A stretch of DNA of 64,000 nt from Flavobacterium sp. KACC 22763 (GCF_028736155.1 NZ_CP117879.1:3596001-3660000); one strand, 5' to 3'. Shown: positions 40,118 to 51,035, numbered from the stretch's first letter. Program-made: numbers and translations. Notes: a model not told the origin generated them from the sequence alone.

Positions 40118-40349
40118 CGGTTACAAAAATTAAATCGCTCATTATCAAAATCCAAGCATCAAAACAAGCTTCTTTTACTCAAAAACACAAATCTCATTTT
40201 TCCATCAAAATCAATACAACACTTAACAATTATTTAAAAAATCCACAACAAAAAACTGTCGCACCTCCTTAAAACAAAGACATTTACACTTTTTATCAAA
40301 TTTTATAACCGCAGAAATATCACATCAAAAACAACTATTTAACAACAAA
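40118..40349. other. Non-coding spacer between rpsJ terminator and rplC promoter
   Basis: These 232 bp of A-rich DNA lie between the rpsJ terminator and the rplC promoter. I see no open frame, RNA gene or repeat here. Confidence 0.6.
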
Positions 40350-40379
40350 AAAAAGCGAGACATTTCTGTCTCGCTTTTT
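40350..40379 (-). terminator. Terminator after rpsJ (end of str operon)
   Basis: A perfect 13-bp stem AAAAAGCGAGACA/TGTCTCGCTTTTT with a 4-nt loop continues into more T in the minus sense. It lies about 20 bp past the rpsJ stop and splits the classical S10 operon. Confidence 0.92.
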
Positions 40380-40399
40380 ATATAAAAAAATATAAAAAA

Positions 40400-40705
40400 T
40401 TATACTTTTATCTCTACTTCAACACCACTTGGCAATTCAAGTTTCATTAAAGCATCAATAGTTTTAGATGAAGATGAATAAATATCAATCAATCTCTTGT
40501 ATGACATTACTTCAAATTGCTCTCTCGCTTTTTTGTTAACGTGCGGAGAACGCAATACAGTGAAAAGTTTTTTGTGAGTTGGCAACGGAATTGGACCTGT
40601 TACAACCGCTCCAGTAGTTTTTACTGTTTTTACGATCTTTTCAGCAGATTTATCTACCAACATGTGATCGTAAGATTTTAGTTTTATTCTGATTTTTTGA
40701 CTCAT
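40400..40705 (-). CDS. rpsJ: 30S ribosomal protein S10
   Basis: This 101-residue S10 ([40 protein letters not shown]) also acts as NusE in antitermination. It follows fusA by 10 bp and is the last gene of the str operon here, cut off from rplC by a terminator. Confidence 0.97.
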
Positions 40706-40715
40706 TTTCTTAAAA

Positions 40716-42872
40716 TTAAGCGTTACCTTTTGCTTTTTTGATTACCTCTTCTGAAATATTAGAAGGTGTCTCTGCATAGTGAGAGAACTCCATTGTAGAA
40801 GTAGCTCTACCAGAAGATAATGTTCTTAATGTAGTTACATAACCAAACATTTCTGATAAAGGCACATCAGCTTTGATAGTTTTAGCACCATTTCTATCAC
40901 CCATATCATTAACTTGACCTCTACGACGGTTCAAGTCACCTACGATATCACCCATGTTTTCTTCAGGAGTAATAACTTCGATTTTCATGATTGGCTCAAG
41001 AATAACAGCTCCAGCAGCACGTCCTGACTCTTTATACCCCATTCTAGCAGCTAATTCAAAAGAAAGAGCATCAGAATCCACAGGGTGGAAAGATCCGTCT
41101 AATAAAGTTACTTTTAAACTATCAACAGCATATCCAGCTAATGGACCTGTTTTCATAGCTTCACGGAAACCTTTTTCAACAGCAGGGATATATTCCTTAG
41201 GAACGTTACCACCTTTTACCTCATTTACAAACTGTAATCCAACCGGAACTTTACCATCAACTTCATCAGCAGGCTCGATTCTAAATACGATATCACCGAA
41301 TTTACCACGACCTCCAGATTGTTTCTTATAAGTTTCTCTATGTTGAGCAGATTTAGTAAACGCCTCTTTGTACTCTACTTGTGGCTCACCTTGATTAACC
41401 TCTACTTTAAACTCACGTTTCATACGATCAACTAAGATATCTAAGTGAAGCTCACCCATACCAGAAATAATAGTTTGACCTGAAGCCTCGTCAGTTCTTA
41501 CTGTAAACGTTGGATCCTCTTCAGCTAATTTAGCTAAAGCCATACCCATTTTATCAACGTCAGCTTTTGTTTTAGGCTCGATAGCAATACCAATTACCGG
41601 CTCTGGGAATTTCATAGACTCCAAGATAATTGGATTCTTTTCATCACACAAAGTATCTCCAGTTTTGATATCTTTAAATCCTACAGCAGCTCCAATATCT
41701 CCAGCCTCAATAAATTCGATTGGATTTTGTTTGTTAGCGTGCATTTGGTAAATACGAGAGATTCTCTCTTTGTTACCAGAACGAGTATTTAAAACATACG
41801 AACCAGCATCTAAACGTCCAGAGTAAGCACGGAAGAAAGCTAAACGACCTACGAATGGGTCAGTAGCAATTTTAAATGCTAAAGCAGCAAACGGCTCTTT
41901 TACATCTGGGCGACGTAAGATTTTAGTTTGATCTTCTTCTAATAATTCAGCATCATCAGGGTGAATTCCTTCGATACCTTCTTTATCCAATGGAGATGGC
42001 AAATATTTACATACAGCATCTAACATAAACTGAACTCCTTTATTTTTGAAAGAAGATCCAGCAAGCATAGGAATGATTGCCATATCAATAGTAGCCGCTC
42101 TTAATGCATTGTTGATTTCATCCTCTGTAATAGAGTTTTCATCTTCCATGTATTTATCCAAAAGATTTTCATCGTAAGTTGCAATCTCTTCGATAAGGAT
42201 AGAACGATAGTGTTTCACATCATCAACCATGTCAGCTGGAATATCAACAATATCAAAAGTAGCTCCTTGAGTTTCATCATGCCAAACAATAGCTTGATTT
42301 TTAACTAAGTCAACAATACCTTTAAAATCTGCTTCATCACCAATAGGCAAAGTAATTGCAACCGCATTCGATTTCAACATATCTTTAACCTGTCCGCACA
42401 CAGCTAAAAAGTTAGCACCTTGACGGTCCATTTTGTTTACGAACCCCATACGAGGAACTCTATATTGATCAGCAAGTCTCCAGTTAGTTTCTGATTGAGG
42501 CTCAACACCATCAACAGCACTAAACAAGAAAACTAAACCATCAAGTACACGCAAAGAACGGTTTACCTCTACAGTAAAGTCAACGTGCCCAGGAGTATCA
42601 ATAATATTAAAGTGATAAGGCAATGATTGAGGAATAACTTTTCCTTGATCTGTTGGAAAGTTCCATGTACAAGTTGTAGCAGCAGAAGTAATTGTAATAC
42701 CTCTTTCTTGCTCTTGTGCCATCCAGTCCATTGTTGCAGCACCATCGTGAACCTCACCAATTTTGTGTGATTTTCCAGTATAAAAAAGAATACGCTCAGT
42801 TGTTGTTGTTTTACCAGCATCAATGTGAGCAGCGATTCCGATATTTCTTGTATATTTTAAATCTCTAGCCAT
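40716..42872 (-). CDS. fusA: Elongation factor G
   Basis: This 718-residue translocation GTPase has G1 [16 protein letters not shown] (residues 15-30), G3 [20 protein letters not shown] and G4 [10 protein letters not shown]. Domain IV and the C-terminal ferredoxin-like domain ([18 protein letters not shown] onward) follow. It is 10 bp after rpsG. tuf does not follow it, as is usual in Bacteroidota. Confidence 0.97.
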   Translation of the reverse strand: MARDLKYTRNIGIAAHIDAGKTTTTERILFYTGKSHKIGEVHDGAATMDWMAQEQERGITITSAATTCTWNFPTDQGKVIPQSLPYHFNIIDTPGHVDFTVEVNRSLRVLDGLVFLFSAVDGVEPQSETNWRLADQYRVPRMGFVNKMDRQGANFLAVCGQVKDMLKSNAVAITLPIGDEADFKGIVDLVKNQAIVWHDETQGATFDIVDIPADMVDDVKHYRSILIEEIATYDENLLDKYMEDENSITEDEINNALRAATIDMAIIPMLAGSSFKNKGVQFMLDAVCKYLPSPLDKEGIEGIHPDDAELLEEDQTKILRRPDVKEPFAALAFKIATDPFVGRLAFFRAYSGRLDAGSYVLNTRSGNKERISRIYQMHANKQNPIEFIEAGDIGAAVGFKDIKTGDTLCDEKNPIILESMKFPEPVIGIAIEPKTKADVDKMGMALAKLAEEDPTFTVRTDEASGQTIISGMGELHLDILVDRMKREFKVEVNQGEPQVEYKEAFTKSAQHRETYKKQSGGRGKFGDIVFRIEPADEVDGKVPVGLQFVNEVKGGNVPKEYIPAVEKGFREAMKTGPLAGYAVDSLKVTLLDGSFHPVDSDALSFELAARMGYKESGRAAGAVILEPIMKIEVITPEENMGDIVGDLNRRRGQVNDMGDRNGAKTIKADVPLSEMFGYVTTLRTLSSGRATSTMEFSHYAETPSNISEEVIKKAKGNA

Positions 42873-42882
42873 TTCTTACGAA

Positions 42883-43359
42883 TTAAAATCTAAAGTGAGA
42901 GAATGCTTTATTAGCTTCTGCCATTTTGTGAGTATCCATTCTTTTCTTAACCGCAGCACCTTCTTCTTTAGCAGCAGCTAAACACTCAGAAGCTAAACGT
43001 TGTGCCATAGATTTTTCATTTCTTCTTCTAGAATAAAGTATTAACCACTTCATTGCCATAGAAATTTTTCTGTCTGGACGAATCTGCATTGGGATTTGGA
43101 ATGTAGCTCCACCAACTCTACGGCTACGTACTTCTACGTGAGGCATAACGTTTGTTAAAGCATCTTTCCAGATCTCTAATGAAGTCTTCTCATCATTTTG
43201 CTTTTTAGTTTCAATGATATCAATTGCATCATAAAATACTTTAAAAGCTGTAGATTTCTTACCATCCCACATTAAGTTGTTCACAAAACGCGTAACTAAT
43301 TGGTCATTAAACCTTGGATCCGGTAAAAGTGGTCTTTTCTTTGCCGCTCTTTTTCTCAT
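42883..43359 (-). CDS. rpsG: 30S ribosomal protein S7
   Basis: This 158-residue S7 ([40 protein letters not shown]) starts assembly of the 30S head. It lies 24 bp after rpsL in the usual str order. Confidence 0.97.
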   Translation of the reverse strand: MRKRAAKKRPLLPDPRFNDQLVTRFVNNLMWDGKKSTAFKVFYDAIDIIETKKQNDEKTSLEIWKDALTNVMPHVEVRSRRVGGATFQIPMQIRPDRKISMAMKWLILYSRRRNEKSMAQRLASECLAAAKEEGAAVKKRMDTHKMAEANKAFSHFRF

Positions 43360-43383
43360 GTCTTTTTCTTAAAAGTTTTTAAA

Positions 43384-43767
43384 TTACTTTTTTGCTTCTT
43401 TTGGGCGTTTAGCACCGTACTTAGATCTTCTTTGCGTTCTTCCTGCAACACCTGACGTATCAAGAGCTCCACGAACGATATGATATCTAACACCTGGTAA
43501 ATCTTTTACCCTTCCACCTCGCACTAATACTATCGAGTGCTCTTGTAGATTATGTCCTTCTCCAGGGATGTAAGCATTCACCTCATTACCATTTGTCAAA
43601 CGTACACGCGCAACTTTACGCATTGCAGAGTTTGGTTTTTTTGGTGTAGTAGTGTAAACACGCGTACAAACCCCTCTTCTTTGAGGACAAGAATCTAAAG
43701 CAACCGATTTACTCTTCTTAGTGATCTGAGTTCTTCCTGTTCTTACTAATTGTTGAATTGTTGGCAT
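43384..43767 (-). CDS. rpsL: 30S ribosomal protein S12
   Basis: This 127-residue S12 has the decoding-site segments [18 protein letters not shown] and [19 protein letters not shown]. The lysines at which streptomycin-resistance changes usually arise (KKPNS and RVKDL) are present, so the sequence looks wild type. First gene of the str operon. Confidence 0.97.
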
Positions 43768-43820
43768 AATTAATACTAAAAATTATTATGTTTATTAAAT
43801 TCCCGCTTTTTACGGGGTTG

Positions 43821-43851
43821 CAAATGTATAAAATAATTTTCACTATACAAA
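43821..43851 (-). promoter_or_regulatory. str operon promoter
   Basis: TTTG (43851-43848), 19 nt, TACATTTG (43828-43821) on the minus strand is a close match to the Bacteroidota consensus. The leader is about 47 nt and includes a short CCCG/CGGG hairpin (43803-43817). Confidence 0.75.
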
Positions 43852-43949
43852 CGTTAAATCATTAATTTTCAACAACATTATTTATATCTATGATTTCAAC
43901 GAGAAACATTAGATATTTGCTTTACATTTAACTAACAAAATAATTGCAT

Positions 43950-45650
43950 TTGAAACAATTACAATACATACTCATTTTACTTTTATCCTCAAATTGTTTC
44001 GCACAATCTTTTTATTTGAATATAAATGGAATCAATAAACAGCAAAACTCGACAATCGATTCTATTCCATATGCAAAAAAACACATAAACGTAAAATCTC
44101 TCAATAATGAAATTTCAGCTACTTTAAACCACCTCACAAAGCAAGGCTATATAGACTCCGAAATAATAGAAAACAAAAAGATCAATGATAGCTCATATAT
44201 TGTTTTGATTGACCTAAAAAACAAAATAAAAGAGATACATATATATATAGGCACAAATAGTCTCTTTTATGATTCAAATAAAATTTCAAAAGACAGTATA
44301 ATTATCCCCTACACAGAACTTGAAAACTTTTTAAGTCAAGAAATTTCAAATAAGGAAAAAGCTGGCTATGCATTCACCAAAATAAAACTAGAGAATCTTA
44401 AAAAAAAGAACACCATACTATATGCAGATTTAAGCCTTTACTCTGAAAAAAAAAGAGTTTTGAATTCAATTGTTCTCAATTACAACAATCCTTCTGTGAA
44501 AGGCTTTTTCCCCGAAGGAGCGTTAAAGCAATTAAACAGAAAGTATATCGATAAAACCTTCAACCAAGAAACCGTTAAAAAACTTTCTGACGACATCAAT
44601 AGTTTTGAATTTGTTACTCAAACCAAATACCCAGAAATCTTATTTACCAAAGATTCAACAAAAGTCTATACATATATAGATAAGAGAAAAGCAAACACTT
44701 TTGATGGTTATATTGGCTTTTCAAACGACGACAGCAAAAAAATACGACTTAATGGTTATTTAGACATTTCCTTACTTAACACGCTTCATGCAGGAGAACA
44801 ATTTTCATTATATTGGAAAAGCGATGGAAACAAACAAACAACATTTAATACAAAACTGGAAATCCCGTACATTTTTAAAAGCCCTCTAGGAATAAAAGCC
44901 CAACTAAATATTTTTAAACAGGACAGTACATTTCAAAATACAAAAACAGAAATAAATTTAGGCTATTTTCTAAGCTACAATTCTAAAGTATATATAGGAT
45001 ATCAATCAACAGAATCTAGTGACATACAAAACACTAACAGTTCAACAATAAGTGATTTCAAAAACTCATATCTTACTTCCACCCTTGAATACAAAAAAAA
45101 CGATAATTCCAACTATATGTTTCCAAGGAAATCATACGCAAACATATTATTTGGCTACGGAAAAAGAACAACAAACAACACCCCTGAAACAACAGAAACA
45201 ACGAATCAATTCTACACCAATATAAATCTATCTTACAATTTCGAATTAAACAAAAAGAACTTTATTTACATCAACCCACAAATCTTATATTTAAAAAGCG
45301 ACAATTATATAATAAATGAACTTTTCAGATTTGGAGGATTAAATTCAATTAGAGGCTTCTCCGAAAATAGCTTACAAGGAAACATTGCAAATCTATTCAT
45401 TACTGAATACAGATATTTACTTAGTTCAAATTTATACATCCACACAATACTTGATTATGGAATTTACCAAGATCAGGTTTCAACCAAAAGCAACAAAAAA
45501 TTCACCAGTTTAATTAGTGCTGGTGTAGGTTTAGGACTACTAACAAAAAATGGCTTATTAAAGATAATAATAGCCAATGGTAGCACAAATCAAGCCGAAA
45601 TAAAATTTTATAACAGTATACTTACTATCTGTTACAATGTTAAATTTTAG
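43950..45650 (+). CDS. Omp85-superfamily outer-membrane protein (BamA/TamA-like)
   Basis: This protein of about 566 residues has a signal peptide ending in NCFAQ. No ATG is available; I prefer the TTG at 43950 (MKQLQYILILLLSS), but TTG at 43944 is in frame too. The N-terminal 230 residues look like one to three POTRA-type domains. The C-terminal half is a beta-barrel with the Omp85 loop-6 motif in RFGGLNSIRGFSENS and a terminal phenylalanine (CYNVKF). Its cargo is unknown. It is too short for BamA (about 800-900 aa) and stands alone. Confidence 0.75.
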   Translation: MKQLQYILILLLSSNCFAQSFYLNINGINKQQNSTIDSIPYAKKHINVKSLNNEISATLNHLTKQGYIDSEIIENKKINDSSYIVLIDLKNKIKEIHIYIGTNSLFYDSNKISKDSIIIPYTELENFLSQEISNKEKAGYAFTKIKLENLKKKNTILYADLSLYSEKKRVLNSIVLNYNNPSVKGFFPEGALKQLNRKYIDKTFNQETVKKLSDDINSFEFVTQTKYPEILFTKDSTKVYTYIDKRKANTFDGYIGFSNDDSKKIRLNGYLDISLLNTLHAGEQFSLYWKSDGNKQTTFNTKLEIPYIFKSPLGIKAQLNIFKQDSTFQNTKTEINLGYFLSYNSKVYIGYQSTESSDIQNTNSSTISDFKNSYLTSTLEYKKNDNSNYMFPRKSYANILFGYGKRTTNNTPETTETTNQFYTNINLSYNFELNKKNFIYINPQILYLKSDNYIINELFRFGGLNSIRGFSENSLQGNIANLFITEYRYLLSSNLYIHTILDYGIYQDQVSTKSNKKFTSLISAGVGLGLLTKNGLLKIIIANGSTNQAEIKFYNSILTICYNVKF

Positions 45651-45666
45651 GATTTTACAAAAAATC

Positions 45667-45731
45667 ATTAACAAAATATTAGGATTTTTAACAAGTATTT
45701 ACGAATATTACATGACTAATCCAAAATATTT
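45667..45731 (+). promoter_or_regulatory. Conserved upstream element of SusC gene 1
   Basis: Two blocks are shared with the second SusC gene: a 23-nt block (45667-45689, two mismatches) and an 18-nt block GACTAATCCAAAATATTT (45714-45731, one mismatch), ending 6 nt before the ATG. No clean TAnnTTTG box is visible in this 87-bp gap. Confidence 0.5.
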
Positions 45732-45737
45732 GACAAT

Positions 45738-48700
45738 ATGAAATCAAAACCAAACAGATTCTTAGTGCTTTTATTAGCACTAATGGCGCAACTAACCTTT
45801 GCGCAAGAAAGAACTGTTTCAGGTATTGTTACCGATGATGCAAATATGCCTCTACCAGGTGTAAGTGTATTAATAAAAGGAGCAAAAACTGGAACACAAA
45901 CCGATTTTGATGGAAAATATTCCATCAAAGCATCACCAAATCAAATTTTAGTTTTTAGCTATATTGGAATGAAATCTCAAGAATTTCCAGCTAGCTCAAC
46001 AAAAATTAACGCTAAACTATCAAGCGATGCACAACAGCTAGAAGGAGTTGTTGTTACTGCTTTAGGATTATCAAGAGAAAAAAAATCTCTTGGTTATGCA
46101 ACTCAAGAAGTTAAAGGAGAAAACCTTGCCGCAGTTAAAAGCGACAACTTCGTAAATGCCATATCAGGAAAAGTTTCTGGAGTACAAGTAAAGCGAACAA
46201 CAAACTTTGGTGGTTCTACCAATATTGTAATTAGAGGAAATTCTTCCCTAACAGGAAACAATCAAGCTCTATTTGTTATTGATGGGGTCCCAGTAAGCAA
46301 CAACAATTCAAATACGAGAGATCAGGAACAATCTGGAGCAGGTTATGATTACGGAAGCGCCGCATCAGACATTAACCCTGAAGACATCGAATCTATCAAC
46401 GTGCTTAAAGGCTCTGCCGCAAGTGCACTATATGGATCGAGAGCTGCAAATGGAGTTGTCGTTATTACCACAAAAAAAGGGAACAAAAAAGCAAAAGGCT
46501 ACTCAATTACGGTTAATTCAGGCGTAACAATTGGTTCTGTCGACAAAAGCACTTTTATCAAATATCAAAAACAATATGGTGCCGGATATGGACCTTACTA
46601 TGGTCCCGACGAAGATTCGTATTTAGACCACATTGACATTAATGGAGATGGAGTTTTAGACAATGTGACTCCACTAACCGAGGATGCTTCTTACGGACAA
46701 GCTTTCGATCCGAATTTAATGGTTTATCAATGGGATGCATTTTATCCTGAGTCTCCAAACTATATGAAAGCTACACCTTGGGTAGCGGCAAAAAATGGCC
46801 CTATTACTTTTTTCCAAAAACCAGTGGCTCTTACCAATTCTATCTCAATTGATAAAGGTTTAGAAAATGGCTATTTAAGATTAGGGGCAAATAATCTTGA
46901 TCAAACCGGGTTACTGCCAAACAGTAGCTTAAAAAGAAACACTTTCACCCTTAATGCATCCACTTTGATTAATGACCGATTAACTGTAGCTGGATATGGT
47001 AACTTTACAAAAACTAGCACGATTGGTAGAAATAGCACAGGATACAATGATAATATTGCAGGTAATTTTAGACAATGGTGGCAAACCAATGTTGACTTAA
47101 AAGGTCTAAGACAAGCGTATGAACTTACAGGACGTAATGTAACATGGAATCCTAATTCATATACAAATCCAACTCCAATATTTTGGGACAACCCTTATTT
47201 TCAACGCTATGAAAATTATGAATCAGACAGCAGAAGCAGATTCATCGGAAATGTTTCTTTAAACTATAAAATTGCAAGCTGGCTAGATGCCTTTGGTCGA
47301 ATTTCTGTTGACACGTATGATGAGCTACAAGAAGAAAGAAGAGCCATTGGAAGTGTACCAGTTGATTTTGGAATTGGAACTGGAGGTGGCGACGGCTCTC
47401 TTAATAGAAACCCCGCATCATCAGGTTACTCACGAAAAAACATTGGCTTCAGTGAATACAATTATGACTTCATGTTAAACTACAACACAGACATCACAGA
47501 AAAGCTAAACTTAAAAGGTGTTGTCGGAGTAAATATTCGAAGAAGCTATTATAATTCAATATTCGCAGCAACAAATGGCGGACTTGCTATCCCAAAACTA
47601 TATTCTTTACAAAATACTGTAAGCCCTCTTCTAGCACCTATCGAAAGAGATGAAGCTATAGGTGTAGATGGCATCTATGGAAGCGCATCTTTTGGATACG
47701 AAGATTATTTATTCCTTGAAGGAACAATCAGAAGAGACCACTCTTCAACTCTTCCAGAAGCAAACAGCACTTATTACTATCCTTCCGTTTCCTCTAGTTT
47801 TGTATTCTCCAAATTTATAGAAGCAGATTGGTTATCCTTTGGAAAAGTACGACTTAATTATGCTGAAGTTGGAAACAGCCCTGGCTTTGACAGAGTCTTA
47901 GACACCTACGCTGTTAACACTGCATTTGGAGCAGCATCAGCATCAGTAAAAGACACTAAGAACAATCCTAACCTAAAACCAGAACGTACAAAAAGTTACG
48001 AAGCAGGTTTAGAGCTTTCCTTCTTTAAAAAGAGATTAGGATTTGATTTCTCTTACTACAAATCAAACTCAATTGACCAGATCATTCCATTAAGACTTAC
48101 TGCCTCTACTGGATATCTATACGAATTAATTAATGCCGGAGAAATTGAAAACAAGGGGATTGAAATAAGCCTAAATGGTACTCCAATAAAAACAGACACT
48201 TTTTCATGGGAAGTAAATTTAAACTTTGCTAGAAATCGAAACAAAGTATTAAATCTATTAGAAGGTATTGACAACTTACAATTAGGATCTTTTCAAGGAG
48301 GTGTGACAATAAATGCCGCCGTTGGACAACCATACGGAGTTATATACGGTACAAAATACACTTATTTAAATGGACAACCAGTTGTTGACCCAAGTAATGG
48401 CCAATATATCAAAACTTCAACGTCTGACAATCCGATTGGAAATGCAAATCCTGATTACACGGGAGGTCTAAACAACAAATTCGTTTATAAAAACTTTTCA
48501 TTTGAATTCTTAATCGATATGCAAAAAGGCGGACAAATATTCTCACTAGACCGCTATTATGGTTTAGCAACTGGTCTTCCAGACGATACAGCTTTTATAA
48601 ATGAATTAGGAAACCCTATCAGAAACCCATTAACTTCAGGAGCTGACAGTGGAGGCTTTATAAACCCGGGGGTAAATCCTGATGGAAAAGTAAACACTAC

Positions 48701-49016
48701 TAGAATTGAAGCAAGCCGATTTGGAGCTCAAGGTTACAGAAGAGGTTTACCAGACGAAGCATTTGTATATGATGCGAGCTATATCAAACTGAGACAAACA
48801 GCAATTACATACGCCTTACCAGAAAGAGTGTTAAAAAATACATTCATCAACGGAATGACTTTTAGTGTTGTTGGAACAAATCTTTGGATTATACACAAAA
48901 ACTTACCAGATGCAGATCCAGAATCAGGATTAGGAGCTGGTAACCTACAAGGCTACTCAACAGGATCTTTACCATCAACAAGAGATGTTAGCTTTAACAT
49001 TAAAATCCAATTTTAA
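45738..49016 (+). CDS. SusC/RagA-family TonB-linked outer-membrane transporter 1
   Basis: This is a 1092-residue protein. It has a signal peptide ending LTFAQ, a CarboxypepD_reg-like domain (residues 25-105, with GIVTDDANMPLPGVSVLI), a TonB-box-like EGVVVTALG, a plug domain (NAISGKVSGVQVK to ANGVVVITTKKG) and a long barrel ending in an aromatic residue (NIKIQF). Such proteins import oligomers bound by a SusD lid. It is followed 11 bp later by its SusD partner. No enzyme or regulator gene is linked, so the substrate cannot be named. Confidence 0.93.
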   Translation: MKSKPNRFLVLLLALMAQLTFAQERTVSGIVTDDANMPLPGVSVLIKGAKTGTQTDFDGKYSIKASPNQILVFSYIGMKSQEFPASSTKINAKLSSDAQQLEGVVVTALGLSREKKSLGYATQEVKGENLAAVKSDNFVNAISGKVSGVQVKRTTNFGGSTNIVIRGNSSLTGNNQALFVIDGVPVSNNNSNTRDQEQSGAGYDYGSAASDINPEDIESINVLKGSAASALYGSRAANGVVVITTKKGNKKAKGYSITVNSGVTIGSVDKSTFIKYQKQYGAGYGPYYGPDEDSYLDHIDINGDGVLDNVTPLTEDASYGQAFDPNLMVYQWDAFYPESPNYMKATPWVAAKNGPITFFQKPVALTNSISIDKGLENGYLRLGANNLDQTGLLPNSSLKRNTFTLNASTLINDRLTVAGYGNFTKTSTIGRNSTGYNDNIAGNFRQWWQTNVDLKGLRQAYELTGRNVTWNPNSYTNPTPIFWDNPYFQRYENYESDSRSRFIGNVSLNYKIASWLDAFGRISVDTYDELQEERRAIGSVPVDFGIGTGGGDGSLNRNPASSGYSRKNIGFSEYNYDFMLNYNTDITEKLNLKGVVGVNIRRSYYNSIFAATNGGLAIPKLYSLQNTVSPLLAPIERDEAIGVDGIYGSASFGYEDYLFLEGTIRRDHSSTLPEANSTYYYPSVSSSFVFSKFIEADWLSFGKVRLNYAEVGNSPGFDRVLDTYAVNTAFGAASASVKDTKNNPNLKPERTKSYEAGLELSFFKKRLGFDFSYYKSNSIDQIIPLRLTASTGYLYELINAGEIENKGIEISLNGTPIKTDTFSWEVNLNFARNRNKVLNLLEGIDNLQLGSFQGGVTINAAVGQPYGVIYGTKYTYLNGQPVVDPSNGQYIKTSTSDNPIGNANPDYTGGLNNKFVYKNFSFEFLIDMQKGGQIFSLDRYYGLATGLPDDTAFINELGNPIRNPLTSGADSGGFINPGVNPDGKVNTTRIEASRFGAQGYRRGLPDEAFVYDASYIKLRQTAITYALPERVLKNTFINGMTFSVVGTNLWIIHKNLPDADPESGLGAGNLQGYSTGSLPSTRDVSFNIKIQF

Positions 49017-49027
49017 ATCAAGAAATC

Positions 49028-50488
49028 ATGAAAAAAATATTTATAATCATACTCACCGCAGTTACATTCTCGTCCTGCTCTGATGATATAGAAAAATTAA
49101 ACGTGAATGTTAAAGATCCTTCTAATGTGCCAGGTGAGGCATTATTTACCAGCGCACAAAAAAGTTTGGTGGATCAAATGACAAACACTAATGTTAACAA
49201 CAACATCATAAGATTAATCAATCAATATTTTACAGAGACTGTTTATACAGACGAAAGTAACTATGACTTAGTTACAAGAACAATCCCAGAACAACACTGG
49301 CAGTTTTTATATAAAGATGTATTAAAAGACTTAGACCAAAGTGCAAAAAACATTACCAACACACCACTTGGCCTAACTGAAAATCCATTAGACAAACAAA
49401 ACAAACTTGCAATCATAGAAATTTTAAATGTTTATACGTATGCAATATTAGTCGAGACATTTGGAAATATACCTTATTCTCAAGCTATAAATCTTGACTA
49501 CAAAACACCAAAATACGATGATGGCTTAACAATCTACAAAGATTTGATTAAACGATTGAATAATGCAATAGCTAAACTAAACACTGGCGGCAAAAGTTTT
49601 GGCGACAATGACAGAATCTATGGAGGAGATGTACCGAAATGGATTAAATTTGCAAATACTCTAAAATTAAGAATGGGCATAACCATTTCTGATATTCCAG
49701 CAGAAAGCGCATTGGCTAAAGCAACGGTATCAAGTGCTGCTCCATTTGTTTTTACATCGAATCTTGACAATGCAGATCTAAAGTATCTTACTGCGACACC
49801 AAACACCAATCCATTATATGTCGATCTTGTGGCAAGCGGTCGTTCTGACTTTGTTCCAACTAGCACTATAATAGATATGATGAATAATTTGAGCGACCCA
49901 AGACGTGCGAAATACTTTGACAACAATATGGACGACCCATCTACCCCAGAAATTGAATACATAGGCGGGGAAAATGGCTCAAGTAATTCATTTGCACAAA
50001 AAACACATATTACACCAACAATCCAAGCTCCAGACTTTCCAGGGACAATTCTAGACTATGCTGAAGCTGAATTCCTTTTAGCAGAAGCAGCCGAGAGATC
50101 TTTATACGGAACACCAAGCGATGCTGAAGCACACTATAATGCAGCAATAACCGCTTCTATTTTAGATTGGGGAGGAACACAATCTGACGCTACAACCTAC
50201 TTAGCAAACCCTGATGTCGCCTATGCAACCGCAGCAGGAACATGGAAAGAAAAAATAGGAACTCAAAGCTGGATTGCTTTTTACAACAATTCGTTTGAAG
50301 GCTGGTCTTTCTACAGAAGATTAGATTTTCCGGTTTTAGTGGCGCCGCCTGATGCTGTGTCAGGTTTCCCAATGCGTTATACTTATCCAATTATCGAGCA
50401 GTCGTTAAATAAGGCAAGTTACACAGAGGCAAGTGCTGCAATTGGTGGTGACGCTGTAGAAACTAAGTTATTTTGGGATAAATTCTAA
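49028..50488 (+). CDS. SusD/RagB-family lipoprotein 1
   Basis: This is a 486-residue lipoprotein with lipobox FSSC (Cys17) followed by SDD, typical of surface-exposed lipoproteins. The helical SusD-like fold shows as NTPLGLTENPLDKQNKLAII and ILDYAEAEFLLAEAAERS. It belongs to the SusD-like_2 type and forms the lid of the SusC transporter encoded upstream. The gene ends at a terminator at 50511-50543. Confidence 0.92.
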   Translation: MKKIFIIILTAVTFSSCSDDIEKLNVNVKDPSNVPGEALFTSAQKSLVDQMTNTNVNNNIIRLINQYFTETVYTDESNYDLVTRTIPEQHWQFLYKDVLKDLDQSAKNITNTPLGLTENPLDKQNKLAIIEILNVYTYAILVETFGNIPYSQAINLDYKTPKYDDGLTIYKDLIKRLNNAIAKLNTGGKSFGDNDRIYGGDVPKWIKFANTLKLRMGITISDIPAESALAKATVSSAAPFVFTSNLDNADLKYLTATPNTNPLYVDLVASGRSDFVPTSTIIDMMNNLSDPRRAKYFDNNMDDPSTPEIEYIGGENGSSNSFAQKTHITPTIQAPDFPGTILDYAEAEFLLAEAAERSLYGTPSDAEAHYNAAITASILDWGGTQSDATTYLANPDVAYATAAGTWKEKIGTQSWIAFYNNSFEGWSFYRRLDFPVLVAPPDAVSGFPMRYTYPIIEQSLNKASYTEASAAIGGDAVETKLFWDKF

Positions 50489-50510
50489 ATTGAAAAACTA
50501 AAAGTAAAGA

Positions 50511-50543
50511 AAAGCGATTGCAAATAATGCGATCGCTTTTTTT
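50511..50543 (+). terminator. Terminator after first SusC/SusD pair
   Basis: AAAGCGATTGC/GCGATCGCTTT (50511-50521 and 50529-50539, one wobble pair) with a 7-nt loop is followed by a T-run. Confidence 0.85.
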
Positions 50544-50990
50544 ATAAAGCCTATTAACTTTAATTTTACATTTAACTTACTTTAATAAGAACTCTAAAAC
50601 AAAAAAACGTTAAAAACTATTAAAAATAAAATTACAATTACACCCTTATTTAATAGCCAAAAAACTTTGTTTAGTTTTCAAAACATTATTACAGTATAAA
50701 AACACTTTACACACCTCTTAATACTGTCTATTAAAGATTCAGAATCTTTTCAGCAAAATTTAGGAATAAACCTGACAGTTTTTTTTGGACAAAAGTTATA
50801 AAAAAAACATTTAAACACCCTTCATTCATAAATTTAACATTTGAGTGTTTGACAAAATTTTTAATTATTATCAAATTTAACACTAAAAATTACGGATTTG
50901 TAATTTTAAGTTGATTTTAATCGATAAAACAGCAAAATCCCATCCTAAAATCATTATTTAACTAAAAAAAAAGCTTTTTAAATTAGGTAG
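50544..50990 (+). other. Long AT-rich non-coding region upstream of SusC gene 2
   Basis: These 447 bp hold no open frame. A 17-nt palindrome AAAGATTC-A-GAATCTTT lies at 50733-50749 and may be an operator. I found no exact TAnnTTTG promoter at the right spacing. The region probably holds the promoter and leader of the second Sus operon. Confidence 0.5.
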
Positions 50991-51035
50991 ATTAACAAAT
51001 TATTAAGATTTTTGTCGGACTAATTCAAAATATTT
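50991..51035 (+). promoter_or_regulatory. Conserved upstream element of SusC gene 2
   Basis: A 23-nt block (50991-51013) and GACTAATTCAAAATATTT (51018-51035) repeat the two blocks upstream of SusC gene 1, but with a 4-nt instead of 24-nt spacer. The second block ends 4 nt before the ATG. Confidence 0.5.

Noticed and set aside
40954..41331. 125-codon plus-strand frame inside fusA
   Set aside because: It is antisense to conserved EF-G domain IV sequence; no start signal or family resemblance.
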